DNA from: Bog-756 sp963835465
GTDB lineage: Bacteria; Actinomycetota; Acidimicrobiia; Acidimicrobiales; RAAP-2
DNA length: 64,000 nucleotides
Direction of reading: 5' to 3'
NCBI GenBank assembly: GCA_963835465.1
Contig: CAWIFR010000001.1
Location: 186,001 to 250,000, forward strand
The first letter of the stretch is position 1; every line of letters begins with the position of its first letter. Positions 16,863 through 25,679 of the stretch are shown here, piece after piece. Under the pieces are notes generated by a model. It made no database searches and was not told the DNA's origin. It was given only the letters and a program-made list of their open reading frames with translations. The position numbers and the translations under genes were made by a program.

Positions 16863-17447
16863 ATGGTTCTGCCCCTCCGACCGGACTACCCCATCCACAC
16901 GGCCCGGCTGACCCTGCGTCCGTGGCGGGCTGACGACCTCGAGCGCTACCTCCAGCTCCGGGGCGACCCCCAGGTCGCCCGGTTCCTCTACGAGGAGCCG
17001 ATGGATCGGCCCACGGCGGCCGAGAAGCTGGCTGGCCTCTCGGCCGAGATTGTCGGACCCGGTGCATGGTTGAACCTGGCCGTCGAGCTGGCGGCCGGGG
17101 ACGAGAGGCCGGCAGGCCGGGTGGTGGGCGACGTCGGCCTGTGCTGGATCAGTGACGTGCACCGTCAGGCCGAGATCGGGTACTCCTTCCATGCCGACAG
17201 CCGAGGACACGGCTACGCCACCGAGGCGGCCACGGCAATGGTCGACCTGGCCTTCACCCGGCTCGGCGTCCACCGGGTGAGCGGACGGCTCGACGCCCGT
17301 AACCTGGCCTCGGCCGGAGTCCTCGAGCGAGTGGGGATGCGCAGGGAGGCCCACCTGGTGGAGAACGAGTTCGTGAAGGGCGAGTGGACCGACGAGTTCG
17401 TCTACGCCGTGCTGGCCCACGAATGGGACTCCCTGCAGCCGAGCTGA
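16863..17447 (+). CDS. GNAT-family N-acetyltransferase, RimJ/RimL type
   Basis: About 194 residues. LTLRPWRADDLERYLQLRGD is the typical RimJ/RimL-like opening, and IGYSFHADSRGHGYATEAATA holds the acetyl-CoA pyrophosphate loop (RGHGYA). LGVHRVSGRLDARNLASAGVLERVGM is the family-typical end of the fold. Such enzymes acetylate an amine on a protein N-terminus or a small molecule; the acceptor is not predictable. ATG 16863 was chosen because residues upstream in frame are Pro/Gly-rich. It follows the amidohydrolase by about 20 bp and converges on the mutase gene. Confidence 0.85.
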   Translation: MVLPLRPDYPIHTARLTLRPWRADDLERYLQLRGDPQVARFLYEEPMDRPTAAEKLAGLSAEIVGPGAWLNLAVELAAGDERPAGRVVGDVGLCWISDVHRQAEIGYSFHADSRGHGYATEAATAMVDLAFTRLGVHRVSGRLDARNLASAGVLERVGMRREAHLVENEFVKGEWTDEFVYAVLAHEWDSLQPS

Positions 17448-17506
17448 GCGGCACCCACTACGGCACCGCCATCCCTCGACGATCGGTCGCGCCACCATTC
17501 GCCCAC

Positions 17507-17522
17507 CAGCTCGGACGAGCTG
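17507..17522. terminator. Hairpin between convergent GNAT and mutase genes
   Basis: CAGCTC-GGAC-GAGCTG is a perfect 6-bp stem with a 4-base loop in the 111-bp gap between two converging genes. It may terminate both; no T run follows. Confidence 0.4.
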
Positions 17523-17558
17523 CGCCCCCGGTCTCGGTGGACGTGGAGTCGCACGGCC

Positions 17559-19166
17559 TCACCCGTTGGGGTGGAACTCCCCGAACACGCCTCGCAAGAC
17601 ATCGGACACCTCTCCCAGGGTGGCCATGGCGGCCAGGGCCGTCTTCATCGGCACCAGCAGGTTCTGCGTCCCACGTGCCGCGGCCTCCACGTCGGCCAGG
17701 GCAGCATCCACGGCCGGCTGTGAGCGCTCCTCACGGACCCGCTTGACCCGGGCCACCTGGGACCGCTGGAGTTCGGGGTCGATCGGGAACACCTCAGTGG
17801 GCTCGAGCTCCTCGTCGACGAACTTGTTGACCCCTACGATGATCTTCTGGTTGGAGTCGATGTCCTTGGCGTAGGCATAGGCCGCCTGCTCGATCTCCTG
17901 CTGCATGTACTGGGCCTCGATGGCATCCACCGCCCCGCCCATGGCGTCGATGCGCTCGAGATACTCCCAGGCTCCGTGCTCGACCTCGTCGGTCAGCGAC
18001 TCCACGAACCAGGAGCCGGCCAGAGGATCGACGGTGTCGGCAATACCCGACTCGTAGCCCACGATCTGCTGGGTGCGGAGGGCCACCTTGGCGGCTCGCT
18101 CGGTCGGCAGGCCGAGAGCCTCGTCGAACCCATTGGTGTGGAGGCTCTGGGTCCCACCCAGGGCCGCGGCCATCGCCTGGAGCGTGACTCGGACGATGTT
18201 GTTCTCCGGCTGCTGCGCGGTGAGGGTCGAGCCACCCGTCTGGGTGTGGAACCGCAGCAACGTGGACTTCTTGTCCTTGGCCCCGAAGCGTTCGGTCATG
18301 ATCTTCGCCCACATCCGTCGGGCGGCGCGGTACTTGGCCACCTCTTCGAACAGGTTGTTGTGGGCATTCCAGAAGAAGCTCAGTCGCGGGGCGAAGGCGT
18401 CCACGTCGAGCCCGGCGGCCAGGGCGGCATCCACGTAGGCGATTCCGTTGGCGATGGTGAAGGCGATCTCCTGCACCGCCGTGGATCCAGCCTCCCGGAT
18501 GTGATAGCCGGAGATGGAGATGGTGTTCCAGGCCGGAAGGTGCTCGGCGCAGTAGGAGAAGGTGTCGGTAACCAGGCGCATGGACGGACGGGGCGGGTAG
18601 ATATAGGTACCCCGGGCCACGTACTCCTTCAGGATGTCGTTCTGGATGGTGCCGCCGAGCAGGGCCGGGTCGACCCCGTTCTCCTCGGCCACCAGTTGGT
18701 AGAAGAGGAGGAGGATGGCGGCCGTGGCGTTGATCGTCATCGAGGTGGTGACCTTGTCCAGGGGCAGGTCGGCCAGGAGCAGACGCATGTCGGCCATGGA
18801 GTCGATGGCGACCCCGACCTTGCCGACCTCGCCTTCCGAACGGGGATGGTCGGAGTCGTACCCCATCTGCGTGGGCAGGTCGAAGGCACACGACAGGCCG
18901 GTCTGGCCGGCGCCGAGCAGGAACTTGAACCGCTCGTTGGTCGATTCGGCCGTGCCGAAGCCGGCGTACTGGCGCATGGTCCAGAGCCGACCGCGGTACA
19001 TATCGGCCCGGATGCCACGTGTGTAGGGGTACCGGCCCGGCGTTCCCAGGCGCTGGTCGGGGTCCCACCCGTCGAGGTCGTCCGGCCCATAGACCGGCCG
19101 GATCTCGATGCCCGAGTCCGTGAACCGCTTGTCCTCAGGCTTGGATGGCGCGCTGTCCGGTGTCAT
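17559..19166 (-). CDS. Acyl-CoA mutase large subunit, methylmalonyl-CoA mutase type
   Basis: 535 residues forming only the TIM-barrel catalytic part; the cobalamin-binding domain must be a separate subunit, not found in this window. Family signatures are RQYAGFGTAESTNERFKFLL, GLSCAFDLPTQMGYDSD, GTIQNDILKEYVARGTYIYP, PSMRLVTDTFSYC and SISGYHIREAG. AdoCbl-dependent carbon-skeleton rearrangement is certain for the family, but the substrate is less so: the loop read as TRGPYATMY in canonical methylmalonyl-CoA mutase is TRGIRADMY here. The cobalamin adenosyltransferase at 37 kb can supply its cofactor, and the carboxylase chain nearby fits propionyl-CoA metabolism. Confidence 0.88.
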   Translation of the reverse strand: MTPDSAPSKPEDKRFTDSGIEIRPVYGPDDLDGWDPDQRLGTPGRYPYTRGIRADMYRGRLWTMRQYAGFGTAESTNERFKFLLGAGQTGLSCAFDLPTQMGYDSDHPRSEGEVGKVGVAIDSMADMRLLLADLPLDKVTTSMTINATAAILLLFYQLVAEENGVDPALLGGTIQNDILKEYVARGTYIYPPRPSMRLVTDTFSYCAEHLPAWNTISISGYHIREAGSTAVQEIAFTIANGIAYVDAALAAGLDVDAFAPRLSFFWNAHNNLFEEVAKYRAARRMWAKIMTERFGAKDKKSTLLRFHTQTGGSTLTAQQPENNIVRVTLQAMAAALGGTQSLHTNGFDEALGLPTERAAKVALRTQQIVGYESGIADTVDPLAGSWFVESLTDEVEHGAWEYLERIDAMGGAVDAIEAQYMQQEIEQAAYAYAKDIDSNQKIIVGVNKFVDEELEPTEVFPIDPELQRSQVARVKRVREERSQPAVDAALADVEAAARGTQNLLVPMKTALAAMATLGEVSDVLRGVFGEFHPNG

Positions 19167-19227
19167 GGGCCCAGGTTACGGCGTCTCGCTGCCACCAGGA
19201 AAAAGCGGGGCTCGCTGCGGTCTTGCC

Positions 19228-20418
19228 TCAGGCGTGGACGGGAGGTGCGACGACGTGGGGCATGCAGAGGTCGTCGTACTCGGCAATGACGATCTCGCCC
19301 GCGCCGGGGCCGCAGGCCGGGCAGTTGGGGTCCCGATGCACCTTGAAGGTGCGGAAGCTCTGCTCGAGCGCGTCGTAGGCCAGTAGACGTCCTTGCAGCG
19401 TTTCACCGATCCCCAGAATGATCTTGATGGCCTCGACGGCCTGGATCGATCCGACGATGCCGGGCAGCACGCCCAACACCCCGGCCTCGGAGCAGCTGGG
19501 AGCGAGCTCAGCCGGAGGTGGCTCGGGGATCATGCATCGGTAGCAGGGGCCCTCGTAGGGGTTGAACACAGTGGCCTGGCCCTCGAACCGGAAGATCGAC
19601 CCGTGCACCACAGGGATTCGCTTAAGCAACGAGGCGTCGTTGACCAGGTACCGGGTGGGGAAGTTGTCCGTGCCGTCCACGATCACGTCGTAGCCGTCGA
19701 TGATGTCCAAGATGTTGTCGGCGCCCAACCGGACGTCGTAGGTCACCACGTTGACGTCTGGGTTGATCAGGGTAAGCGTCTTCTTCGCCGAGTCGACCTT
19801 GCGCTCACCAATGCGGTCGGTGTTGTGGAGGATCTGTCGCTGCAGGTTGGAAGCGTCGACCACGTCCATATCGATGATCCCGATCGTGCCGACTCCGGCG
19901 GCGGCCAGATAGAGGGCGGCGGGTGAACCGAGTCCACCCGCTCCGAGGAGGAGCGCCTTGGCGTCGAGCAGTTTCAGCTGGCCCGTCTCCCCTACCTCGG
20001 GCAGGAGGAGGTGGCGCTGGTAGCGGTTGCGTTGTTCGGGGGTGAGGGACTGGGGCGCGGACCATGCCCGGCCCTCGTCCTTCCACCGGTTGAATCCGCC
20101 AATGACTGAGGCGACGTCGGTGTAGCCCAGTTCCTGCATGGTCTGGGCGGCAAAGGCCGAGCGCGTGCCCCCGGCGCAGTAGATGACCACGTGGCTGGAC
20201 TTGTCCGGGATGCGTCCTTCGACTGAGGTCTCCAGCGTTCCCCTCGGGATGTGGATGGCTTCGGGCAGGGCCCCTTGCTCGTACTCGTCCGGCTCGCGGA
20301 CGTCGAGCAGCACGGTGGACCCCGTGGCGATCTCCTCCGCCGCGGCGGCGGGCTCGACCTCCCTGATGGACGACTTTGCGTTGGCCAGCATCTCCCTGAA
20401 CGTGGGCACGAAAATCAC
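19228..20418 (-). CDS. Rhodanese-ThiF/MoeB fusion (sulfur-carrier adenylyltransferase/sulfurtransferase)
   Basis: 396 residues. Residues about 15-120 are a rhodanese domain with VLLDVREPDEYEQGALP and active-site VVIYCAGGTRSA; residues about 128-390 are a ThiF/MoeB E1-like domain with RYQRHLLLPEVGETGQ, LLGAGGLGSPAALYLAAAG, DNFPTRYLVND and paired CYRC/CPAC zinc cysteines. The enzyme should adenylate a small sulfur carrier protein and pass sulfur to it, as MoeZ does for molybdopterin, thiamine or CysO-type pathways. In MoeZ the rhodanese domain is C-terminal; here it comes first. ATG 20418 starts the protein. No carrier protein gene is adjacent. Confidence 0.9.
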   Translation of the reverse strand: MIFVPTFREMLANAKSSIREVEPAAAAEEIATGSTVLLDVREPDEYEQGALPEAIHIPRGTLETSVEGRIPDKSSHVVIYCAGGTRSAFAAQTMQELGYTDVASVIGGFNRWKDEGRAWSAPQSLTPEQRNRYQRHLLLPEVGETGQLKLLDAKALLLGAGGLGSPAALYLAAAGVGTIGIIDMDVVDASNLQRQILHNTDRIGERKVDSAKKTLTLINPDVNVVTYDVRLGADNILDIIDGYDVIVDGTDNFPTRYLVNDASLLKRIPVVHGSIFRFEGQATVFNPYEGPCYRCMIPEPPPAELAPSCSEAGVLGVLPGIVGSIQAVEAIKIILGIGETLQGRLLAYDALEQSFRTFKVHRDPNCPACGPGAGEIVIAEYDDLCMPHVVAPPVHA

Positions 20419-20597
20419 GATCCTTCTTCATCGGCGCGGCCACCGGTATCCGACCGGCCCAGCGCACTCCTGGACACTCGAGGTAAACACTACCAGCGGG
20501 GTCAACATTCCCGAGTGGCCCAGCGACCGTCACTGACGACCGGACACCCCGACGAGCGAGTCCGGCGGTCCCGATAGCGTGCGCCCATGGAGCAACG

Positions 20598-21233
20598 GTG
20601 GAGCTGACCGAGGTGGTGGCTCGCCGCCACATGACCAGGAACTTCTCCGACCGGCCCCTTGACCCGACGTTGGTGGACACGCTCCTCGACGCCGCCCTGC
20701 GGGCCCCGTCGGCCGGGAACACCCAGGGGCGGGAGTTCGTGGTCCTCGAAGGGCCTGAGCAGACTCGCAGGTACTGGGAGGCCACCACCGACGCGGCCTG
20801 GCGGTCGGGCTCCCGGCGCTTCCAGGGCCTGGCCCGCGCGCCGGTGGTGGTCCTCATCCTGGCTGACCCCGACGCCTACCGCTCGCGCTATCGGGAGCCG
20901 GACAAGGCCGGGTCGGACGGGGCCGAGGTCGACTGGGTGGTGCCCTACTGGTTCGTGGACGCCTCCTTTGCCACCATGACCCTCCTCCTTGCCGCCACCG
21001 ATCGGGGGCTCGGAACCGCCTTCCTGGGCAACTTTCGGGGTGAGGAGCGCCTCCTGGCGTCCCTGGGCGTCCCCGCCCGGCTCCGGTGGGTGGGAGCCGT
21101 GCTCCTGGGCGAGGCCATCCAGCCCGATCCCCCGTCGACTTCGGCGAGTCGACGTCGGAGGACCCTGGGTGACAGCGTGCACCGGGGCCGCTGGTCGTCC
21201 CAGGGTCACGAACCCCAGGCGCAACGTGATTGA
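20598..21233 (+). CDS. Nitroreductase-family flavoprotein
   Basis: 211 residues from GTG 20598; a nearer ATG at 20587 is out of frame and stops after six codons. VARRHMTRNFSDRPLDP and DAALRAPSAGNTQGREFVV form the FMN-binding start, and FVDASFATMTLLLAATDRGLGTAFLG the second half of the FMN site. The family reduces nitro compounds, enones or flavins with NAD(P)H; some actinobacterial members act in F420 or mycothiol-linked steps. It is not a clear BluB. The C-terminus is basic (SRRRRTLGD). It is divergent from the rhodanese-ThiF gene. Confidence 0.82.
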   Translation: MELTEVVARRHMTRNFSDRPLDPTLVDTLLDAALRAPSAGNTQGREFVVLEGPEQTRRYWEATTDAAWRSGSRRFQGLARAPVVVLILADPDAYRSRYREPDKAGSDGAEVDWVVPYWFVDASFATMTLLLAATDRGLGTAFLGNFRGEERLLASLGVPARLRWVGAVLLGEAIQPDPPSTSASRRRRTLGDSVHRGRWSSQGHEPQAQRD

Positions 21234-21320
21234 ATCACCCTGCGGCGCGGGCCTACCATCCGGGCCGGGGACGGTCCTACTGGTGGACCTCGGGCACGAC
21301 CGGGGAAGGGGAAGGGACGA

Positions 21321-21959
21321 ATGACCGATACCGTCATCTCTCTAGGCAGCGCGACACCCGAGGTGGGGAGTGCCCCACCCCAGGCCGGTGGCGGGCCACC
21401 ACCGATTCCCGAATTCTCCATCGTGCCCGTGCGGGGCATCCCCATCGCCGGAGCGCTGCTGGTTGGGCTCATCGTCGCCATCAGCACCAACAACCTCTGG
21501 GCCCTGACGTTCTTCCATGTGGGCGGAGGAGGGCTCTGGACGAGCATCGACCTGTTCCTGGGCCTCATCATCGGGCCGATCCTGGGCCGGCTCTCGGTTC
21601 CGGCCCGCATCGAGTTCACCGTGCGCTTCATGCCCAAGATGGTGGTCATCATGCCCACCCTGGTGGCAATGACCCTGGGTGCCGGATTCCAACTGGCCCG
21701 CCATGTGGGCAACCTCGAGGCCAACTATCCGCACCACGGGTGGTTGGTGGCCTCGTACATCATCGTGGGCGTCATGGCGGTCATCGCCCTCGGACTGCTT
21801 GAGCCAGCCAACCTCGCCGTGCTCTTCGAACTGAAGAAGCCGCGGCCCAACCCCGAACGAATCGGGAGGCTGATGAAGATCTTCGTCTACACCGCAGGGA
21901 TCACCGGGGTGCTGCAGATCGCCACCATCTTCATCATGACGTTCCTGGCCAGCCGGTGA
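21321..21959 (+). CDS. Integral membrane protein, DUF2269-like
   Basis: 212 residues. After a Pro/Gly-rich N-terminus of about 38 residues there are roughly five hydrophobic segments: IAGALLVGLIVAIS, LFLGLIIGPILG, MVVIMPTLVAMTLGA, VASYIIVGVMAVIALGL and GITGVLQIATIFIMTFL. The pattern, with PHHGWL before a helix and ELKKPRPNPERIGRLM in a loop, is reminiscent of DUF2269/CopD-like small membrane proteins, but I cannot name a function. The ATG at 21321 follows GGGGAAGGGGAAGGG. Its stop overlaps the next gene's GTG by 4 bp, so the two are a translationally coupled membrane pair. Confidence 0.75.
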   Translation: MTDTVISLGSATPEVGSAPPQAGGGPPPIPEFSIVPVRGIPIAGALLVGLIVAISTNNLWALTFFHVGGGGLWTSIDLFLGLIIGPILGRLSVPARIEFTVRFMPKMVVIMPTLVAMTLGAGFQLARHVGNLEANYPHHGWLVASYIIVGVMAVIALGLLEPANLAVLFELKKPRPNPERIGRLMKIFVYTAGITGVLQIATIFIMTFLASR

Positions 21960-22399
21960 CCGATCTGGCGGGAGCCGCGCATCCATCAGCCGACGAGATC
22001 GACCGCCGGCAGGCCGAACTGCCGCCCGTGGCCCGACTGGCCACGGTCACGCTGGCTCTGATCGTGATCGGAGGCATCTACATGGCTGCCCAGATCGGGC
22101 GGTCGGTGACCCTGGTGCCCCCACTGACCCTGGCCATAGCCGCGGCACTACTCCTGTTGGTCAACGTGGTCTTGCTGGCCCGGATCAAGGCGTTCGCATG
22201 GGACACCTTCTTCAAGGTGTTCGGCTATGCACTGCTTGCGTACCTGGTCATTGCCGGGATCCTCGAATTCGTTTTCGTCTACGACCACACCCCGGGCCGG
22301 CAGCTGGCCCTGTTCACCGCCATGTTGATCCTGTTCGCCGTGGACGTGCCGCTGCTGCTCGGGTTCTCGGTGGCCCGCTACCAGCCCGCGCCCGAGTGA
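21956..22399 (+). CDS. Small four-helix membrane protein
   Basis: 147 residues, GTG start inside the previous stop (GTGA). Four hydrophobic segments are seen at about residues 29-47, 54-74, 86-106 and 116-136 (LATVTLALIVIGGIYMAAQI, LTLAIAAALLLLVNVVLLA, VFGYALLAYLVIAGILEFVF, LFTAMLILFAVDVPLLLGF). No catalytic motif or named domain is recognised. It almost certainly works with the preceding membrane protein. It converges on the condensation-fold gene with 16 bp between stops. Confidence 0.72.
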   Translation: MTDLAGAAHPSADEIDRRQAELPPVARLATVTLALIVIGGIYMAAQIGRSVTLVPPLTLAIAAALLLLVNVVLLARIKAFAWDTFFKVFGYALLAYLVIAGILEFVFVYDHTPGRQLALFTAMLILFAVDVPLLLGFSVARYQPAPE

Positions 22400-22415
22400 G
22401 TTCGCTGCGGAGGGG

Positions 22416-23528
22416 TCACGTTCTCGTGGGAACGGAGCCCAGCACCGCCACCACATCGTCGAGCAACTTGTCGGCGTCAGTCCGGTCGAGGTCGCGGGCC
22501 CGGAGGGTGAGGCTTGTCAGACCTTCCGCCACGCCGATGGCGCCGAAGGCCACCGCGGAGCGTCCACGTGCCACCGGGAAGAAGTCCACCCGGTCAACAG
22601 CGTCGATCCCTCGGCGCCCCAGATTGGACACGAGGAAAGTGTCCGACAGCCGATAGACGAACGGTCCGACCAGTCGGGCGGCTCGCGGCAGTCCAACCAT
22701 CTCGCGCGGCACCGTCGCCGTGGACAACGCCTCCTCCACCAGCCGCTCGACGGGGCCATCCGGGGCCATGTCAATCCGCCGGTAGGTGGCGGAATCCGAC
22801 CCCACGCCACCGACAGCAATGGATATGCCGAGCCGTCGCAATGGTGCGCCGAGGCGGCGGTTGTGTATAGCGACCCCTCGGACGCAGGCGGCAGCAAGCC
22901 GGCCCGTCACATGCTTCCCGCTGAGCGTCACCGTGCGAGCCACCAGCGTCTCGGACGGCGGGCGGGCGGCGCTGATCGCAACTCGGTCGGCGGGTCGGAG
23001 TACTCGCCGCAGCAGCGGCCACGGGACTTCCGGTCGGGAAGAAACTGAGTCAGCGTGGTAGGTCGTCGGCGCCTCAGGGATTCCGGTCACCAAGCTACGC
23101 AGAATCGAGACCATAGCCAGTCCGTCGAATGCGGCATGGTGGGCGCAAAGCATCAACCACGACCCGTCGGGCGGGCATGTGACTCGGAGAGGCGCCTCAC
23201 GGAGCAGATCGAACGGCTGCAGAGGGACGACATCGAGAGGCTCGGCGGCCGGACTCACCACCACGTCGGAAGGCTCACCGCGGTCCCAGCGGTCCCCATG
23301 GAGCCGACCAGCGACCATGGGCAATACCGACGACAGGTCGGCCAACCGTGAAGCTAGTTGGGATGGCTCGACCAGCCGCCCTTTGGGCCGCGCCCGGGCG
23401 ACCATAGCCACCACCCAGGCCGTAGCCCGGTCGGGATGGTTGATCATGGAGGGGTGGGCGGCAGCGATCGCCCTCGGCGGCGGAGCCGACTGCGGTGGCA
23501 CGGAGTCCGGCTCCTCGACCGAGCTCAT
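22416..23528 (-). CDS. Condensation-domain-fold acyltransferase, PapA/WS-DGAT-like
   Basis: 370 residues. LMLCAHHAAFDGLAM contains the HHxxxDG catalytic motif of the chloramphenicol-acetyltransferase/condensation superfamily at about residue 140, and VSNLGRRGID in the C-terminal half matches the second-lobe region of PapA and WS/DGAT acyltransferases. Such enzymes esterify a hydroxyl with an acyl-CoA or acyl-carrier thioester. It overlaps the end of the AftD-like gene by 4 bp and closes that minus-strand operon, so acylation of an envelope glycan or lipid is a reasonable inference. The acyl donor and acceptor are unknown. Confidence 0.72.
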   Translation of the reverse strand: MSSVEEPDSVPPQSAPPPRAIAAAHPSMINHPDRATAWVVAMVARARPKGRLVEPSQLASRLADLSSVLPMVAGRLHGDRWDRGEPSDVVVSPAAEPLDVVPLQPFDLLREAPLRVTCPPDGSWLMLCAHHAAFDGLAMVSILRSLVTGIPEAPTTYHADSVSSRPEVPWPLLRRVLRPADRVAISAARPPSETLVARTVTLSGKHVTGRLAAACVRGVAIHNRRLGAPLRRLGISIAVGGVGSDSATYRRIDMAPDGPVERLVEEALSTATVPREMVGLPRAARLVGPFVYRLSDTFLVSNLGRRGIDAVDRVDFFPVARGRSAVAFGAIGVAEGLTSLTLRARDLDRTDADKLLDDVVAVLGSVPTRT

Positions 23529-24328
23529 GACTCCGCCTGTGGATCGGCGGAAGGAGTAGCTCGGCTCCGGCCCTCACCGACGATGACAGCGCTGAGAACG
23601 GCGCAAAGGGCAAGAACCGAGGCCACCTGGGCCGGTCCACCAAACGCGCCGATCCGCGGACCGGGGACAGCACTTGGATCCCATGCGACGATGATGCCCG
23701 CCGCCATGAACGAGACGCCAGCAACGGCGGCCACCGCCGTGGTCCCCCAGCGGCGTGCAACCGCCACCAGAGGTACGAGAGCCAGCGCCAACCAGCCGCC
23801 GATACAGACGGTGGCCATCCCCGCCACCGCAGCCAGGATCCACCGCGAGGGCGGTCGCCTTGGCCGGGATGGACCGGCGGATTCCCGGCGCCCCGGCAAC
23901 AGGGCCAATAACGCCAATAGGACGAGGAAGAGAGCTCCTAGCAGCAGCCCTTGGCGGTAGGCCCGATCAGGGGTGAAGGTCATGGTCACGGTCCCCGAGG
24001 TACCGGCCGGGACGACCCAGCCCTGCTGCCACCCGTCGAGCCGGACCGGCGCGAGCGTCCTATTCTCGAATGTCGCCACCCAGCCCGGATTGTAGTTCTG
24101 GGAGACCTCTAGATAGGTCGCCGCACCCGCGCTGACCCGGACGGAACGGGAGGCCGACGCCCAAGAAACAACGTGGGCGGCCCGGGTCCCCGAAGTCGCC
24201 GGTGTGACGGCATTCACATCCTGGGCGATCAGCCCGGTGATGAGGAACGCACTACCGGCAGGAAAGGAAATGGCGTGATCGCCGGCCGACAGCTGGAGAG
24301 CGGGTCGTGCACAGACCACGAAGCGCAT
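23525..24328 (-). CDS. AftD-like arabinofuranosyltransferase, C-terminal piece
   Basis: Encodes the last ~270 residues of the AftD-like (DUF3367) protein: a beta-rich outer segment containing YLEVSQNYNPGWVATFENR and PVRLDGWQQGWVVP, then hydrophobic stretches LLLGALFLVLLALLALLPG and further helices to the C-terminus. The usable frame extends upstream of the apparent ATG at 24328: reading back gives GTLGNLVALQPM, and the frame joins the middle piece if one base of the TTT at 24374-24376 is ignored. The same protein therefore appears split by a one-base insertion. Its stop overlaps the condensation-fold gene by 4 bp. Confidence 0.7.
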   Translation of the reverse strand: MRFVVCARPALQLSAGDHAISFPAGSAFLITGLIAQDVNAVTPATSGTRAAHVVSWASASRSVRVSAGAATYLEVSQNYNPGWVATFENRTLAPVRLDGWQQGWVVPAGTSGTVTMTFTPDRAYRQGLLLGALFLVLLALLALLPGRRESAGPSRPRRPPSRWILAAVAGMATVCIGGWLALALVPLVAVARRWGTTAVAAVAGVSFMAAGIIVAWDPSAVPGPRIGAFGGPAQVASVLALCAVLSAVIVGEGRSRATPSADPQAES

Positions 24329-25679
24329 GGGCTGAAGGGCGACCAGATTCCCTAGGGTGCCGGTAATCGCAGTTTGTCGCGTCGCGGCCGTCGAAGATCA
24401 CATCCGGCCCCCCACCACAAGGCAAGGTCACCGCGGTCGACGGCGCTGCCGGATGGGTGATCGGGTTAGCCACGGCAGGAATGCTGATCGACGACAAGCC
24501 TACTGGCAGCGACAGTGGGATCGCACTGGTCGGGACGGCAGTGTCCTGCTTGTCAACTTGTACGAACCGGACGGTAAGCGAGTCGGTGAGCATGGGTGCA
24601 AAATGCAATACTCCACCCGTCGCCGGAACGGCAACCCGTCGGCTCCCCGCCGGGCTCGAGACCACGATCTCGGTTGGCCGACTCGCCTGCGACGTGAGTC
24701 CGAGCGCAAGCGATCCCACCGACACCGGTCGGCTCCAGTCGAGTGTCAGCGTCGGGTTGAGATCTCCCAGCCCGGCAATCCAAGGAGTGGACGATCCGTC
24801 CACGAGGTTCTCCGGTCGCACCCGGGGCAATCCACCCAGCCAGGAGCTGGCTGAGATCTGGACGGTCTGATGGACGGGAGTAGCGATGAGCGAGAGCAGG
24901 GCCTCAAGGGGCGTGCCCGGTGTCGGCACTGCCGTACCGCTCACGGTAGCTGACAGGGGCTTTGGCAGCACAAACCGCCGAGGAATCGGCTCGGAAAGCG
25001 TAGCCGCATCCGCGAAGTCGAGGTTCGGATTGGTCACCGGCTCCGAGAGACTGATGACGGGCGCATCTCGTCCCGCACCTGCAAACGTCCGCAGATCGTT
25101 GGTGGGCAGTCTCATGGCATCGAAGATGGCCAACCCAGGGATACTCACCTGGGTGATCCCGGCACCGAGCGGACCAAGAAATGAAGCCTTCTTGGGCGTC
25201 CGGGTTGCGTCGATAGTGATCTCCAAATGGCGGGTCCGACCCGGGACCACCGTCACCGGGACGGGAGTGCTCAAGACGGGCAGACGGCGGGTCACCGAGC
25301 CGGCATCGGTGGTGAGGGAAATCCGACTGATGGTCGGTCGCTCAGGAACATCGGCGAGCGGCGTGATGCTGATCGACTTCAGATCGATGCTCTGCGTCAA
25401 GGTCATTGACACTGACTGCCCCACCGAGCCGTTGGCCGCCGTCGCCACCCAGGCCGTGTTGGGATCACCGTCGATGGCTGCAGCCGGTCCCTCGGACGGC
25501 TCGTTAAACAGAGGTGACGATCCATACGACGTGGCCGACACAGAGGTTGCCCCGATCGGGTCAGACACGGTCTCCGAACCGCGGCTCGAAACGACGGAAA
25601 AGTTGAGCGGAGTCGTGGAGGCCAGACCGGTCGGCCGTTGACCCGGACCCAGGAGATACGAGAGGTTGTTGTCAATCAT
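24252..25679 (-). CDS. AftD-like arabinofuranosyltransferase, middle piece
   Basis: Extracytoplasmic beta-sandwich portion of the AftD-like enzyme. It includes GPAAAIDGDPNTAWVATAA, a discoidin (F5/8 type C)-like carbohydrate-binding signature, and a second such module near VRPENLVDGSSTPWIAG. The frame opens abruptly at NNLSYLLGPGQRP, mid-domain, which suggests that the ATG at 25679 is not a true start: skipping one base of the AA pair (TT at 25679-25680 on the plus strand) joins it to the N-terminal piece. The last ~35 residues after 24374 are Arg/Ser/His-rich and belong to the wrong frame. Confidence 0.68.
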   Translation of the reverse strand: MIDNNLSYLLGPGQRPTGLASTTPLNFSVVSSRGSETVSDPIGATSVSATSYGSSPLFNEPSEGPAAAIDGDPNTAWVATAANGSVGQSVSMTLTQSIDLKSISITPLADVPERPTISRISLTTDAGSVTRRLPVLSTPVPVTVVPGRTRHLEITIDATRTPKKASFLGPLGAGITQVSIPGLAIFDAMRLPTNDLRTFAGAGRDAPVISLSEPVTNPNLDFADAATLSEPIPRRFVLPKPLSATVSGTAVPTPGTPLEALLSLIATPVHQTVQISASSWLGGLPRVRPENLVDGSSTPWIAGLGDLNPTLTLDWSRPVSVGSLALGLTSQASRPTEIVVSSPAGSRRVAVPATGGVLHFAPMLTDSLTVRFVQVDKQDTAVPTSAIPLSLPVGLSSISIPAVANPITHPAAPSTAVTLPCGGGPDVIFDGRDATNCDYRHPRESGRPSAHALRGLCTTRSPAVGRRSRHFLSCR

